Positions 33,987 through 48,380 of a stretch of 64,000 nt of DNA are shown piece after piece. The stretch is from positions 992,001 to 1,056,000 of the forward strand of contig JAVHKY010000038.1 in the NCBI GenBank assembly GCA_035079385.1. The letters are read 5' to 3'. Position 1 is the stretch's first letter; the number at the start of each line of letters is the position of its first letter. The DNA comes from Aspidiotus rigidus. Lineage: Eukaryota > Arthropoda > Insecta > Hemiptera > Diaspididae. Both the position numbers and the translations under genes were made by a program. The notes beneath the pieces are model-generated. The model was not told the DNA's origin and searched no databases. It saw only the letters and a list, made by a program, of their open reading frames with translations.

Positions 33987-34930
33987 ATTACTCTAATATT
34001 TTTCCGAAAATGACTAAATGTAATGGGATTGCTTCTTCTAATTCCCTGTGAATCTTTACGATCGATACGTATTCAAACTGTAAGAGTAGATCTTGCTTCC
34101 TTAAAGTTTTGAACGTGCGCATCGGTATTCAAGTCACAGAGCACAGTAAATGAGAGAATTTTATGGCAATTTCGCACTCCTAAGTGTGTAAAGTAATATA
34201 ATTTCTTTAAAAAAAAATTCAAAATCGAAGATAAAAATTCGAATAAATAAAAATTTTTAGCACTTTACACCGCGTTAATAGGAACAAATTACTTAGCGCC
34301 ACGATCTACAACTCCCAAGAATTGCACGGAATAGCAAAGAAATCGAAAAGCAATTACTAGGAAGCTCACTTTCAATAGAATACGTAATTTAAATCATAAA
34401 TTATAAAAGTGGCAAGGTCGCAGTCAATTTTTAGGAGGAATTATTTTAATAGAATCCGTTTATAGTTCTAATTTGTCTATGTCAAGCAGTCGAAAAATGG
34501 GAAACTGGTTTATTACATCGCAGCTTCTGTACGATCGATTTAAAATTTGTTGATACTTCCGTGCTTTTAATTAGTATGGTCTCGGGGATGTGTATCGCAG
34601 GGTTTTCTATGGCTTTTGGGGACTTTCGCGTAATGCAACCACCACCAAAACTGGATCAATGCCATACGGTCTACCGACGACACTTGATAACGTTATGTGG
34701 TTTTTGTGTGAAACGACATTATCCCCTTGGGCAGAGATTATACGAACCCGCATCACCTATTAATACACCAAAACAGAGTACCTTAATGATACAACTAATT
34801 CTACCGTCAGTTCGGTACAACAGCAGGTCCTCCAATTTCAACTCCCACAAAAAGAGATTATTTACCATTCTATACTCCCAAGGAAAATATAGCTCTCCTA
34901 CTACCTGTACAGATCAGCTGGTTAGGATTA
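33987..34930. other. No gene supported; one 152-codon ORF starts here
   Basis: The ORF 34561-35019 (start MLLISMVSGMCIAGF) is the second-longest simple ORF outside the retrotransposons and microsatellite. Its last 30 codons run through the terminus of the TA-flanked element at 34931, and I recognise no domain. It is probably fortuitous, though an exon hidden in its first 120 codons cannot be excluded. Confidence 0.35.
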
Positions 34931-35826
34931 CAGTCGATGCTGACTACAACGAGATTCAAGGGCCTGATACTTTTTCTCGCTTTACCCGGAAGCTCGCAGT
35001 AGACATACCCCGGTTATAACGAGATTCTCGTTATGTCCGGATATACCGAGAAGCTCGCTACATACGAAAATAGAGAAAAACTTACACAAATGCAGTAGAG
35101 AAAAACGAACGAGGGAGTTTGTACATATTTATTTCATAGGTAGAATTTATTTCGACTGTTTCCAGAGCGCCAGCGTTGTCTCTAGGCCTCTCCTCATGTA
35201 AAACGTGAGCATTCTCAGGTCAAAAAATGAATGTCCGGTTGCAAGAAGACGGACTGCAAATTATAATTATAGGGTTGAATGAATAGAAAGAACTCTTGTA
35301 GCTGCGTTCATCTGTTCACAAGTGAAAAGCTGGAAAAACTTGTCAAAATAAAATGGCCCACCCATGAAATTCACCGTTGCTATCGTAGCTCAAATGTCAC
35401 AAGTCGACTGTTGATACTTGATGGTGCATCCGAAGCTTTCGAACTGTCTCCTTCCAGACAAGTTTTTGATAGAGGTGGAGGAGGAATGCTGATGAATGCG
35501 AGAAGATGTTTGAAAGAAGGAGAGGGGAAAAAAATTCGAATCTTGGAGAAGGAGAAAAGTTTTCTCCGCGAGGCCAAAACAGACTAACCGGTGTTTCCAA
35601 CATTCCATTCAAGGGTAACCAATCTTTGTATGATAAGAGATGTAACATTTTTGCAAGGATATACGCCCTAATTGATAAGGAAAAGCTCGTTAAGACCGGC
35701 ATCACTCCTCGTAGTAACCGGTGTAATTTACATAGCCTGTATGGGTGAATTGCAAGGGACCACGGATTCTGCTCGTAATACCCGAAATCTCGTTTCAACC
35801 GGCCTCGTTATAGTCGGCATCGACTG
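34931..35826. mobile_element. Pogo/Tigger-like non-autonomous element, 896 bp, TA target duplication
   Basis: The ends are CAGTCGATGCTGACTACAAC on the left and CAGTCGATGCCGACTATAAC on the reversed right, with TA at 34929-34930 and 35827-35828. A CAG start plus TA duplication fits pogo/Tigger elements. Both subterminal regions carry repeated versions of CCGGTTNNAACGAG: near 34945, 35004 and 35020 on the left, and about five in inverted orientation between 35684 and 35816 on the right. The central ORF (35279-35587) shows no helix-turn-helix or DDE domain. Confidence 0.75.
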
Positions 35827-38551
35827 TATATCGACAATCATTGTTGGGTTGTAACTTGCAAAATTTCAAGGTCAAATTCGTGGTTTCCCGATGGAGTTGA
35901 GCCTAGATTCTCATGAGTTCTAGCAACGTCATTCAAAAACTCCCAATTGGCTGGCGTCTAGTGAATGGGCGAGAATGCAAACAATTCCAATATCTTTGCA
36001 TTGAACTGGTTTGATTTCAAAAATCCATACCGACGTATACCTTTTTATAAAAATCGACCGAAACTTGAAGAATTCTTTTCTACATTTATTACGTATTATA
36101 TAAAAATGATTTCTGATTGTTATAAACAATTTATCATTCCGGCATTTCCGCTCATCACTATATAAGAAAGAGGATGTGCAGCACTTTTGCTTTCGGTAGG
36201 AGATTCCGCCAGCATTCGCTGATCTTCATTTTCTCGCGCGATGAAAGAATTGAAAATTATATTAGGAAACACGGATAGTTCACGAATCAATTCCCATTCG
36301 ACGACTGTGAATGCGACATTTCGTGAAATCTACCCTTTTGCCAGAGTATTGTATAACTGTTTCTATTTCTATCATTTAAAGGTGTATTATGTCGATTGTG
36401 CGTCTCGTCCCGTATATATACCGTACAGGCCTATTATAGATTTTCCCTCTGACTGCACGGTCACGGAAAGGTAAAGTGCTCGCGCTGGTATTTCACACCT
36501 GTTGAATACTTTTTTTTTCTTCTATCTCTTCTTATTTCTTCAAATGTAACTATGAATGCGTTTGCCATCGTACACCCTGTTGCACCGATTCAAAAGAATA
36601 TAACCGCAGGAAAAGGAGTTTTGATCTCAGTCGCGGAGGGTTTCTCAAACTCCGTCGCGCATTTTATATTCGATTACGATTTTTTTTTTCCTTCTTCTTC
36701 TTCTTCAGCTTCGGAAACACGAAAATTAATAGTTGGCTATATTCTCGAACACATACCTACCTGACGTCGATATTATTTAAAATTCGCTCTCTTATTTTAA
36801 ACGCATGCTGCATGCACGAAATGAGAGTGAATGTATTTAGTCTGTATACTTTTATGGTCACGACTAGAAAAGTAAAATATTTGCACTCGTTTAAAATATT
36901 TACAAAGAAGAAGAAGACGAAAGATATAGGTACTGTATACAGGTACATGAGAGCATATTATACGTACCAAATTGGTGCGTATTAATTTTAGACGTTGATA
37001 AATGCGATACGATTCGCGAACTTGTGTAGTATCAAATTGTTTGTATATTTTTATAATTTGAAACATGGATGTGCATGCTGGTTTTACATACCACACTTAA
37101 GGTGCTAATTACGCGTTCATGATGCAGTTTGCAGAACCGGTAAAGGTAAGTTTACGACACGGACGCAGACGTTCCGTTTGTTATAGGAATACTTTATTAT
37201 TGTTCGTTTTCAAAACTGCCCCGAAGAAGCTGCATAAAGAACGAAGTTACTAAGTTATAGAACGACTATCTTTGCAATTTACCCTATTTTTTTCCGCTTC
37301 AAATGTGTAACATAAACTAGCGTAATAAGAATTGTAAGCGTATTTTATATAATAATAAAAATAATAACGAAAAAAAAAAAAAAATTATCATGACAGTTAC
37401 CGCCGGGCATCTTATAGTTTTAAATACGATTTCAGTCGTATCCGTATGGTGTATTTTGACTGCAGATCACTGTGCTTTTTTTTTCTCTCCTCTCTCTCTC
37501 TCCATCTCTTTTCTTTCTTTCTTTTCTGCTTTTCTTTTTTTCTGACTCAGTAATAGCTTAATTATAGGCGTATACCGATATTTATAATACAGAATAGGGT
37601 ACCAATTTTTACATTCTTACATGTTGCTCTGCAGTAAATTGTGAGCGTATATAATACACCTATTTATGTAGATGTTATAAAGATATAGCGATTGTTAAAT
37701 TTAAAGATGCAGGTCACTTTTCTTCTCCTAAACGTGTACCGTTTTGATGCTAAATTATTTAAACAGCCTGTTTCGCTGACATTAAGATGATACGTTACGA
37801 GCGACGCGACTTAACGTTATCTCTTTTGATTCTCAACATCTACAGGAACTGTATATATGGGAAGCATAATTACAAAGTAAATCGAATGATGAAGTGAAAA
37901 AAAAAAAAAAGAAAGAAAGAAAGAAAAACTGAATAGTTTTGTAGCCCTCGAGCATCCACTCATGGTACGCTTCAGTCGTTTTTCACTTGTTCCCTTTCTT
38001 GTCCATTTCTTAATCGTTAACATATAAAATGAGCAAATTACTTGTCGATTACATCATTTACAATAATATTATTATAGACTCACTTATACTCGTATCATTT
38101 GCTCATCTTTGCTATTCGCGATACGAGATAAACTAAAAGGAAGGGGAAAAAAAAAGAGAAAACAGAAGGTAGCAAAGCTTTCTGAATGACAATCGTTTTC
38201 GAGAGCTTCAATTAATATACTCCCAGGGGCAAATCTACAGGTTTGAAGAGGCGTAAATGTCAATATCTTGCAAAAAGAGAAGGATCGAAAGGAAGGAAGA
38301 GAAGAAATAAAGTTTTGTCTCAGCCAGTCTTTTCGCTCTGAGGTTCATTAAAGAATTCATATAATTTTCGAAAGAAATAGTTATTTGTGCTCCAAGGGAG
38401 AAAAATGAGCCATTTCTCATCGAGTGCAAAGTTAGCAACCCATTGGCACAGAGTTGAGAAATGCTTTTTCGACCGTGTTGCACATAACGTTTTTCTTTAC
38501 GCGATGAAAAAGCCTAGTAGTTTTGTTACCCGCGTATATTCATTTCTCACC
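35827..38551. other. No gene recognised
   Basis: Single-copy-like AT-rich DNA. A TATATAAG sequence at 36160-36167 has no recognisable initiator or coding exon behind it. Simple tracts include CTT repeats near 36690-36707, pyrimidine-rich DNA at 37481-37550, and A-runs near 37372 and 37895. Confidence 0.4.
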
Positions 38552-38585
38552 AAGGGTAGATATGAAAAAATTCATATCTACCCTT
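38552..38585. repeat. Perfect 15-bp stem hairpin
   Basis: AAGGGTAGATATGAA (38552-38566) and its exact reverse complement (38571-38585) are separated by AAAA. Confidence 0.9.
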
Positions 38586-38639
38586 TGCACATGCGCAGTA
38601 CTGATTGTGACGCTACAACGACGCGCATTCATGGAATGT

Positions 38640-38683
38640 CGTTTTACCTACAAAACAAAGCCGTTTTACCTACAAAACAAAGC
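38640..38683 (+). repeat. Perfect 22-bp tandem duplication
   Basis: CGTTTTACCTACAAAACAAA plus GC occurs twice head to tail (38640-38661 and 38662-38683). It is followed by GCTTTGT, so the end of the second copy also forms a small palindrome (ACAAAGCGCTTTGT). Confidence 0.9.
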
Positions 38684-38766
38684 GCTTTGTTCCCGTAAAT
38701 CGAGTAGGATAAACGGCGTTATTGTATGTGTGTAAAGAAAAATATATTTGTGCAGGTAGGCTTATC

Positions 38767-38908
38767 CAGGGTGTCCACTTTTTCTCCGAAATGAAATTCT
38801 CTGACTTTTCCATAACTTTTTCCTGACTTTTTCAGGTTTTTCCAGACCATAATCTCCACTAAAAAGCGAATAAAAAAAATAAAATAAAATAAAAAAATAA
38901 AATAGATG

Positions 38909-38940
<32 letters not shown>

Positions 38941-39071
38941 AAAAAAGAGGAAAAAGAGGAAAAACTTCTTAGCTTGAACTTTTTTTGATATATCTCAAAA
39001 AATTCCCTGACTTTAAGTAAACTTTTCAAAATTCTTTGACTTCCAGAATTTCCAGACAAGTGGACACCCTG
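38767..39071. mobile_element. CAGGG-TIR element, copy 1 (305 bp)
   Basis: The left end CAGGGTGTCCACTTTTTCTC and reversed right end CAGGGTGTCCACTTGTCTGG share 14 bases. The interior has repeated CTGACTTTTTC/CCTGACTT-type phrases and a ~28-base A-run at about 38909-38938. There is no ORF. The right end directly abuts the minisatellite at 39072. Confidence 0.75.
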
Positions 39072-39482
39072 CAAAGAGGAATTTTCATCTCATCAGTATG
39101 ATATGCAGAAAGTAATGTTGATGATGGACATATATGATACTAAAAGAGGAGATTTCATGACACCTGTATGATACACAAAAAGGAATTTCCATCTGAGCAG
39201 TATGATATGGAAAAAGTTATGTTGATGATGGGCGTATGATTCTGATAAAGGAGATTTTATCACACCCATAAGATACACAATGAGGAATTTCCATCTCATC
39301 AGTAGGTATAATGTGCAGAAAGTAACGTTGATGATGGACGTATGATACTGATAAAGGGACACTCGTAAGATACACAATGAGGAATTTCCATTTTATCAGT
39401 ATGATATGCAGAAAGTAATGCTGATGATGGACATATGATACTGAAAAAGGAGATTGCACGTCACCTGTATGATACACAAAGA
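39072..39482 (+). repeat. Minisatellite, about four ~100-bp units
   Basis: Each unit reads approximately GAGGAATTTCCATCTCATCA, then GTATGATATGCAGAAAGTAA, TGTTGATGATGGACATATGA, TACTGATAAAGGAGATT and CACCTGTATGATACACAAA. Units start near 39075, 39180, 39280 and 39379. They are moderately diverged, and the third lacks part of its end. The array fills exactly the space between two copies of the CAGGG element. Confidence 0.85.
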
Positions 39483-39648
39483 CAGGGTGTCCACTTTTTC
39501 TCTGAAATGAAATTCCCCGACTTTTTCAGGTTTTTCCATACCATTATCTCCACTGAAAAGCAAAAAAAAAAAAACTTAACTCGAACTTTTTTGACATATC
39601 TCGCTAAATTCCCTGACTTCCAAATTTTTCAGACAAGTGGACACCCTG
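39483..39648. mobile_element. CAGGG-TIR element, copy 2 (166 bp)
   Basis: CAGGGTGTCCACTTTTTCTC on the left and CAGGGTGTCCACTTGTCTGA on the reversed right. It is an internally shortened relative of copy 1, with the same GAAATGAAATTC, CAGGTTTTTCCA and AATTCCCTGACTTCC phrases in order. TATC precedes copy 1 and follows copy 2, so the whole block 38767-39648 may have moved as one unit. Confidence 0.75.
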
Positions 39649-40177
39649 TATCTAAAAATGAAGCAATTCACATGAATCTACAAAATAATAATATGGAAAA
39701 AATTTGAACAAAAGAACAACGTTGAAGAACAAACGACTTCAAGGGGACGAACGAAATTTTTCCAAATGAATGAAACAAAAATCAGCGAACGAACGGCAGA
39801 ACCGCGACCCTCATATCAAATGAAAATTCATCATATTACAGGAAATGATGTTTTTTGCATCGTTCATGCCACCTAGTCACCCACCAAGAGCGCTACGATC
39901 GTCAAAATGGGAACCGAGATCAAGACGATCCCATTGGAATGTTTATTCATTAAACTCAAAATAAGTCGAGAAAAAAGCCATCGAACAGAGAAATCAAGAC
40001 AATGAAATTTGTAAAGAGTAAAATTTCCCATTAGTTACCTCCGTTTTGATAAATTCAAGAAAGCTTTCGTCCACTATTGACGCTGCCTTTCAATGGTTTT
40101 GTTTCCATTGTGCGCGACCATTGGCCCGATTCGTCATTTTGTTTCAACTGCAGCAGTATAACTAAGACACTGCAAGG
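39649..40177. other. No gene recognised
   Basis: About 530 bases of mixed-composition DNA without a notable ORF or repeat. Confidence 0.4.
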
Positions 40178-40341
40178 GGAGATATAATGGGATTTCATCT
40201 TATATAGGATCAAGTCGTCAGCTGATGGCCGCATTCATGTTGCAAGTTCTTTGTTTTGGCGTGAAATAACGTCATCAACGTAGAATGCAGTCATTAGCTG
40301 GAGACTTATTCCTATACAAGATGGAGTCCCATCATATCACC
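40178..40341. mobile_element. Small MITE, 164 bp
   Basis: The left arm GATATAATGGGATTTCATCT, continuing with TATATAGGA and CAGCTGATGGCCGCATTC, pairs with the right arm, whose reverse reads GATATGATGGGACTCCATCT, TGTATAGGA and CAGCTAATGACTGCATTC. The arms are about 60 bp with scattered mismatches. A partial relative lies at 16701-16813. Confidence 0.75.
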
Positions 40342-40548
40342 CTTTATAGAGTCTAAGTAAAACTATTACAGATTCTGGCAACAATGAAACGATCTGCAAA
40401 AATGGTTCTCTTGTTATATGATCTATGTGTAAAAAATCAGATATGAAAATTGAGCAGCAGCAGAAGCTATGATTAATTGGCTGAAAAGCAAGGCCAATAG
40501 CCAGCTTTTAGAATCTCACTAAGCCAACAGTTCAGTAAACAGCCAATA

Positions 40549-40880
40549 GACCTTTTCCCTGATGACGTCACAACTTTGATAACAGAGAACGCCAGTAAGC
40601 AAAATTAAGTACCCATAAATATGTTCGATAGTCATTCAATATTACAACAATGGAGCCAACCGTCCTATCAATTCCTATAAGAATACATAGAGATTGTTTT
40701 GATAACACATTAACATTCAAAAATAAGAAATAAATGAAGAACCACGGGTTGATATTGAGAATTTGGAAGAATTCTTGAGTATTCAAAAGTGTACCTTTGT
40801 TTCTGTATTTATTTCGACATATAAATGAATGATTGAAACATTCCCCGCGTATTCTTATGAGATCTTGAGTAATAAGTGGC
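40549..40880. repeat. Dispersed repeat related to the interior of the 21.8-kb fold-back element
   Basis: It begins TAGACCTTTTCCCTGATGAC, like the outer element at 32517. At 40664-40870 it shares CCTATAAGAATACATAGAG, AACATTCAAAAATAAGAAAT and a TTGATATTGAGAATTTGGAA phrase with 22463-22560. The block is itself weakly palindromic, as CCTATAAGAATAC returns as GTATTCTTATGAG. No complete right terminus was found. Confidence 0.5.
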
Positions 40881-41327
40881 AACAAGCCACAATAAGAAGC
40901 CTATGTAGATCTATTCCTATTGTATCAAAAATCTCAGCTAATGACTAAGTTTAAGCTAATGATGATTGCCTTTCCATCGATAAATACAAGCTGACAAGAG
41001 TAATTTAGGAATAAGCGGGGACAAAACGCAAACATGTTTGTTAGCAAGTGAATGCATTTTCGTAACGGCACCCCCCCATTTGGTATACTGCGGGCATAAA
41101 TTTATAATGTGGATTCAAGATCTAAGTAGCTGACGTCTGGTGGGTGTTATTCTTGACCATATCAATGTTAGAATAGAAATACAAAAATTGTGTTTTTTCA
41201 CGTTTCCCTATCAGCTTTAATTCATTTTTAATTGATGATTAGGAAAAATTTCATTCCAAATAAGTATTAAATTTTGAAACCTATCATTTATCAATATTTA
41301 GAACGCCAAAAAGCGAATGCGGATTAG

Positions 41328-41760
41328 ATGAACGGCAATCACGTTCATTTTAAATTAGGTGACCAAACACTAGAAAGTTTATTTCTGTAACATCACATTC
41401 ACTGACAACAATGATGGTTCTAATTCATTTTTGTGGGGCCAAATGAACGGCGTTCGCGTTCATTTTAAATTTAGCAAACGTCGTTCATTTTTATATTTTC
41501 TGTTACGTCACATTCAATGATAACGATGATTTGAATAGGCTAAGAGTACCAAAAGATCTTGAGCTTTTGAACAAAAATGAACAGAAATTGGCAAAAAATT
41601 AACGGTGATGACCGCTAACATCCATTTCACACTCAATCAACTCATTAATTCTTTTTTTTTTTCCAGTCCTTCGACGGGTAGAACAACCTGAAAGTTTAGC
41701 TTTTGAACATAAATGGATAAAAATAGGCAGAAAAAATTAATGGCGGTCAAGTGCCCTGGT
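41328..41760 (+). repeat. Short tandem duplications (two ~115-bp and two ~135-bp units)
   Basis: ATGAACGGCAATCACGTTCA (41328) and ATGAACGGCGTTCGCGTTCA (41443) head two adjacent similar units sharing TTCATTTTAAATT and the CATCACATTCA/CGTCACATTCA phrases. A further pair, CTTTTGAACAAAAATGAACA (about 41568) and CTTTTGAACATAAATGGATA (about 41701), follows. Confidence 0.65.
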
Positions 41761-42556
41761 TTGAACTCAATTTGTGAATGAATTCCTAAAGTATGAAGTG
41801 TTCGTGACGTAGTGAAGATTGACGTTCTCCTAATTTGGCAAAAGAGGGAAGTTCAACACTAACGTAGGACTCCTCTATCAGGCCTGAATTCCAAAGAACA
41901 ATTTTCAATCTCTCGGTTAGATTCGTATCTCGTATCCCGAATAAATTTCGCTCAGTTATTTACAAAGTTCAGCTACTCTGACTTGGAAAAATGGAAAATA
42001 TTAAGAGTACAAAAAATTCTGAAAATCAGTTCTACTCAAACAACACAAACAAAATTAGTTATCTATGTAGCTCAAATAGATCAAGATGCAACAATTCAAG
42101 AAAGAAAGAATAAATTTTAAAGGATTGCGTAGAACTGAGCGAAATTCAGCTACCTAAAGGCTTAAGAAGAGAAGAGCCTCCTAAATGCTGCCAAGACAAG
42201 AAGTAATTTCTTGTCATAAATTGGACTTCCTCCCTCAGATTAACACCTTCCTACGTCGATGCAGCGAAATCACATTAATTGAGTACAACATACACTTCAT
42301 CTAAACGAAATACAGGAAAAAGAAATTTGAGAGAACTTGTACCTACTCTCATTTTAGATTTGAAAGTTCTATGACGAACATGCCTAATAAAATAGGAAAT
42401 TTCAACTAATAGGAGATAATATTAACGATGTGAAAATGTCACTCGAAAATAGACGATACATCATTGAATTTCCTAAGCCAAAAATTCATATTATATATGG
42501 TTCAAAATTCGTACATTTTCGACAAAAACATGTTTCGATCAATCGTCTAACCTACT
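41761..42556. other. No gene recognised
   Basis: AT-rich DNA. No domain-bearing ORF and no repeat pair seen. Confidence 0.4.
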
Positions 42557-44822
42557 CACTGAGAGAAATATTCGTAGCAATTTTTACAGAAATGGTACTT
42601 GAGAAAAGTGACAAGGTAGAAATTCTGTAAATACAACATACAAAATCAGGAAAAATTACAGAGTTGTAAAGTAAAAATAACCATACAGAATAGGATAAAT
42701 TACAGATTTGTGTAAGTAAATATTCATTCGTGGAGAGAGTTTGCAATTTACAGTTTTGGTCTGTAAAATTTTCTCATCTAAAAGTAAAAGTTACTATTCA
42801 AGGGTGTACAATCTCGAAAAAAATAATTGTTCTGTCTTTACTATCATATTCTGTAATTTTTCGTCCACTGTTATATTTTGTCTGTAACAATTACTTGCAT
42901 TACTGTATACTGCGGTCACCCATCCAAGTACTAACCCTGCTGAAAGTGACTTACCTCTGTCATGCGGGTGCGAATGTCGGGTTTCTTCGAGCCATTGTGT
43001 TCCAACATGCGTTGGTATATGATTTCTTCATTTAAAGGTGGGTAGGTTACACTTCTGTAGTTTAATTAACTTTTTTAGTGGCGAATTATTTTTTTGATTG
43101 AAAAATTTCCAACTTACGATGGTAAAGCGCGATTTTACCCACAATAGCAATCTTTACCATTATTTTTTGAGAAAAATACCTCCTGACACGAGTGATTAGA
43201 GTAAAAATAATATTCCTTTAAAAAATGAAAACAAAAAAGTCTCATCTTCATTACGTATTTTGTGTTTTGTGTTGGGTTTTGTTGTTTCATTGAATCAACA
43301 TAATTATTCTATTCATTTGTATACTTTTCTAAAACAGTTTATCTAAACGAAAGAAGATGCTTGAGCTTGAAACAAAAATGTGTGTCCTACATATTTTATC
43401 TCGCTTGTTCACCTATAATAAATCTGTTAGAAAAAGCAAAAATCATTTTTTTATACATAGGTATTTTTTGTTTATACAAATTAATTTCAAGAATAGGCTG
43501 CCTATCTAAATGAGTTAATCAATAAGTGTGACTGGTTTTGCGAAAACATAAAACTTAATTTTGAGAAAATTGCGAAAGAGAAAAAATCATTACACATAAT
43601 TATTTCCATGGTACATGATTGTTTTTTGTTTTGAACCCCTTTAATTATCCCAATTTTCATGGGCTAAGCTAGCTGATCGCTTGATGGATTCTCCATCTCC
43701 ATTTTGATGAAAATCCGCTAGTATCTCAAAAATAATAATTTTTACCTTAAGGTATCTTAATTTTACAAAACCCGTCTGCACAAATATAATTTTTAATGCA
43801 AGTAGACAATAGATGTACCATAACCGACTACTGGCTACTCGAGTTTGAAGAAAAAAGTTGATAAGTTGTTACAGTTTGTCTCAATGATTGTGCATTGATA
43901 AAAAAAAGATATATTTCATCGTGCAATAATAATTATTGATACAAATAAAATTATTCGTTTTTCATTGAATAGTCGTTGATTATTTATAAGTAATTTCTAG
44001 CCCTACTTTGTCAAAAAAATCAATCATCATTTTTTGATATTCCTTATTCGAGAAAAAAAAAAAGAATTCAACAATCTCAAGACTCTGTATTGATATAGAC
44101 TTCTTACGGCAGGCACTGTAATCTCCCTCCTATCTTTTTCTGGACTTCAATTCTGGTGAATTTGGGTTATAATAGATCAGAGACATACCGAGTACAGAAA
44201 ATTTTTCGATGGATGTAGTTTTTTCCAAGTATCATTATTTTTTTAACCAAGTAAAAAAGTGAGTGAGAAAGATAGTAAAAAGCAAGAAAAAAATTGAAAT
44301 GGAAGGACTCATCCTCCATACCCTTCCCCCGTATCTACGCCACTGTAATCCATTTACGACTGAGTTCTAAGAGGAAAAAATGCTGCTATCGAAAGGTATT
44401 TCTTGCATTACCTTTTTTAGGAAAAATTACAGATTCACAAGTAAAACACGCGTTTAAACGTACATTCTGTAAATAATAGTGATCGCGCACTGATTTTATT
44501 GATTAGTGTATGCGGTGAAAAATACTATCGAAACATTAGTTACAGTCTTTCATGATGTATACTGTAAATAATACAATCTGTGAATTAATAATTACTACTC
44601 GAACTGTACCATACTATCAAATTCTGTAATTTTTCCTCCTCTGTTCTTGAACCAGTACTATTTTTTGAATGAGAAAATCATAAACCAATGGAGTAAATTT
44701 TGATAAACGCCTAAATTACTGAAGAATGCTGTGATTATTCCAGCACTTCCATTAAATTTTACAGATTTTCTATTCAATTTTACTATTCTGCGGTAAAAAA
44801 TTACAGTTTATTTCTCTCAGTG
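42557..44822. mobile_element. CACTG-ended non-autonomous DNA element, 2,266 bp (CACTA-like candidate)
   Basis: CACTGAGAGAAATATTCG on the left and CACTGAGAGAAATAAACTG on the reversed right are the termini. Both ends are packed with direct and inverted copies of a CTGTAATTTTTC-like motif: near 42578, 42620, 42651, 42691, 42745, 42759, 42850, 42878, 44412, 44465, 44624, 44755 and 44800. Short CACTR termini plus many subterminal repeats are typical of CACTA/Chapaev-type elements. I could not see the expected short target duplication (ACT left, TGA right), so the assignment is tentative. No transposase ORF exists. A 5S rRNA-like fragment lies inside at 42911-42965. Confidence 0.65.
42911..42965 (-). 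pseudogene. 5S rRNA-like fragment
   Basis: The minus strand reads GGTTAGTACTTGGATGGGTG followed by ACCGCAGTATAC. This is the conserved internal control region of 5S rRNA (canonically GGTTAGTACTTGGATGGGWGACC). The preceding AAGTCACTTTCAGCAG resembles the AAGCTAAGCAG stretch of 5S. The 5' half and the 3' end of a real 5S gene are missing, so it is a pseudogene or part of a 5S-derived repeat. Confidence 0.7.
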
Positions 44823-47639
<2,817 letters not shown>

Positions 47640-48380
47640 AGACGAGAAGAGGGCTAGCCTGAGGTTTCGAAAAACGACAGCAATAGAGTCAGAACTATTT
47701 TTTAAGGCCAGGACGAGTGAGGAAGGGATGTCCATGGACGCTCGACGGGAAGGTGAAGATGTGTTCCAACTGAAAGATCTTGATTATGACAATGGGAGTA
47801 CATTGGGAAACACGATTAGTCTCTTTGGATAAGGTGGGAGTGAGTGATGCGTGTGTGGTACAAGAGGAAGATCTTTTTGCGTCTCAAGTTTCTGTTCGAG
47901 GAAGATCACGAGAGAGGATTTATTAGTGGACTGATTTGACCAGTGTGAATTTCAGGTTTACAAATAGTGTTGTTTGCAGTCTGAAACTTAGAAATGGAAT
48001 TGAAAGAGGTACCTAGCTTGCTTCACTGCTAGGTCGATGCATCATGTTCTGAGGAGACAACATGGCTTAAGGTCCAGATATGAATATAATTAAAGGTGAA
48101 GGGTAGAAGGTGGATCCTTGCGAATAGATTTGTGTTACTTGTATAGGGATCTAGGCAGGAGTGAAGAGAGGAAATTTAATCGCCGAGGAGAGGGAGGAAT
48201 TTGCTGGTTGGGTTGCCTGTGAGATGAGAGACTGTCCGCAGTCCAACTTGAAGCGTATGAGACTTTTATAATACTGCAGCAGAAGTTTCCTGTTGCACTC
48301 TTCGGAGAAATACAATATCAATATTTTTGAAAACTGAAATAACGCCATACTTCCAAATGAACGCAGGATATGGGCGAGTA
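47640..48380 (-). pseudogene. Minus-strand LINE fragment (RT thumb to C-terminal region)
   Basis: The minus-strand frame near 48310-48220 reads ECNRKLLLQYYKSLIRFKLD, the RT thumb block also present in the 5.2-kb copy (KKILLQLYRSLIRSQLDYG). Downstream, at about 47855-47770, HTRITHSHLIQRD and NQDLSV resemble the IGHTRLTHS...LSV-H knuckle region. Many stops and frameshifts separate the blocks and the RNase H is not recognisable. It abuts the long-TIR element at 48381. Confidence 0.6.

Noticed and set aside
34561..35019. 152-codon ORF as a possible gene
   Set aside because: No domain recognised, and its end runs through the terminus and repeat motifs of the TA-flanked element starting at 34931.
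36160..36167. TATATAAG as a promoter
   Set aside because: TATA-like words are frequent in such AT-rich DNA, and no initiator or exon follows.
39093..39477. Minus-strand ORFs with repeated WKFLIVY-type peptides
   Set aside because: The peptide periodicity simply reflects the ~100-bp minisatellite.
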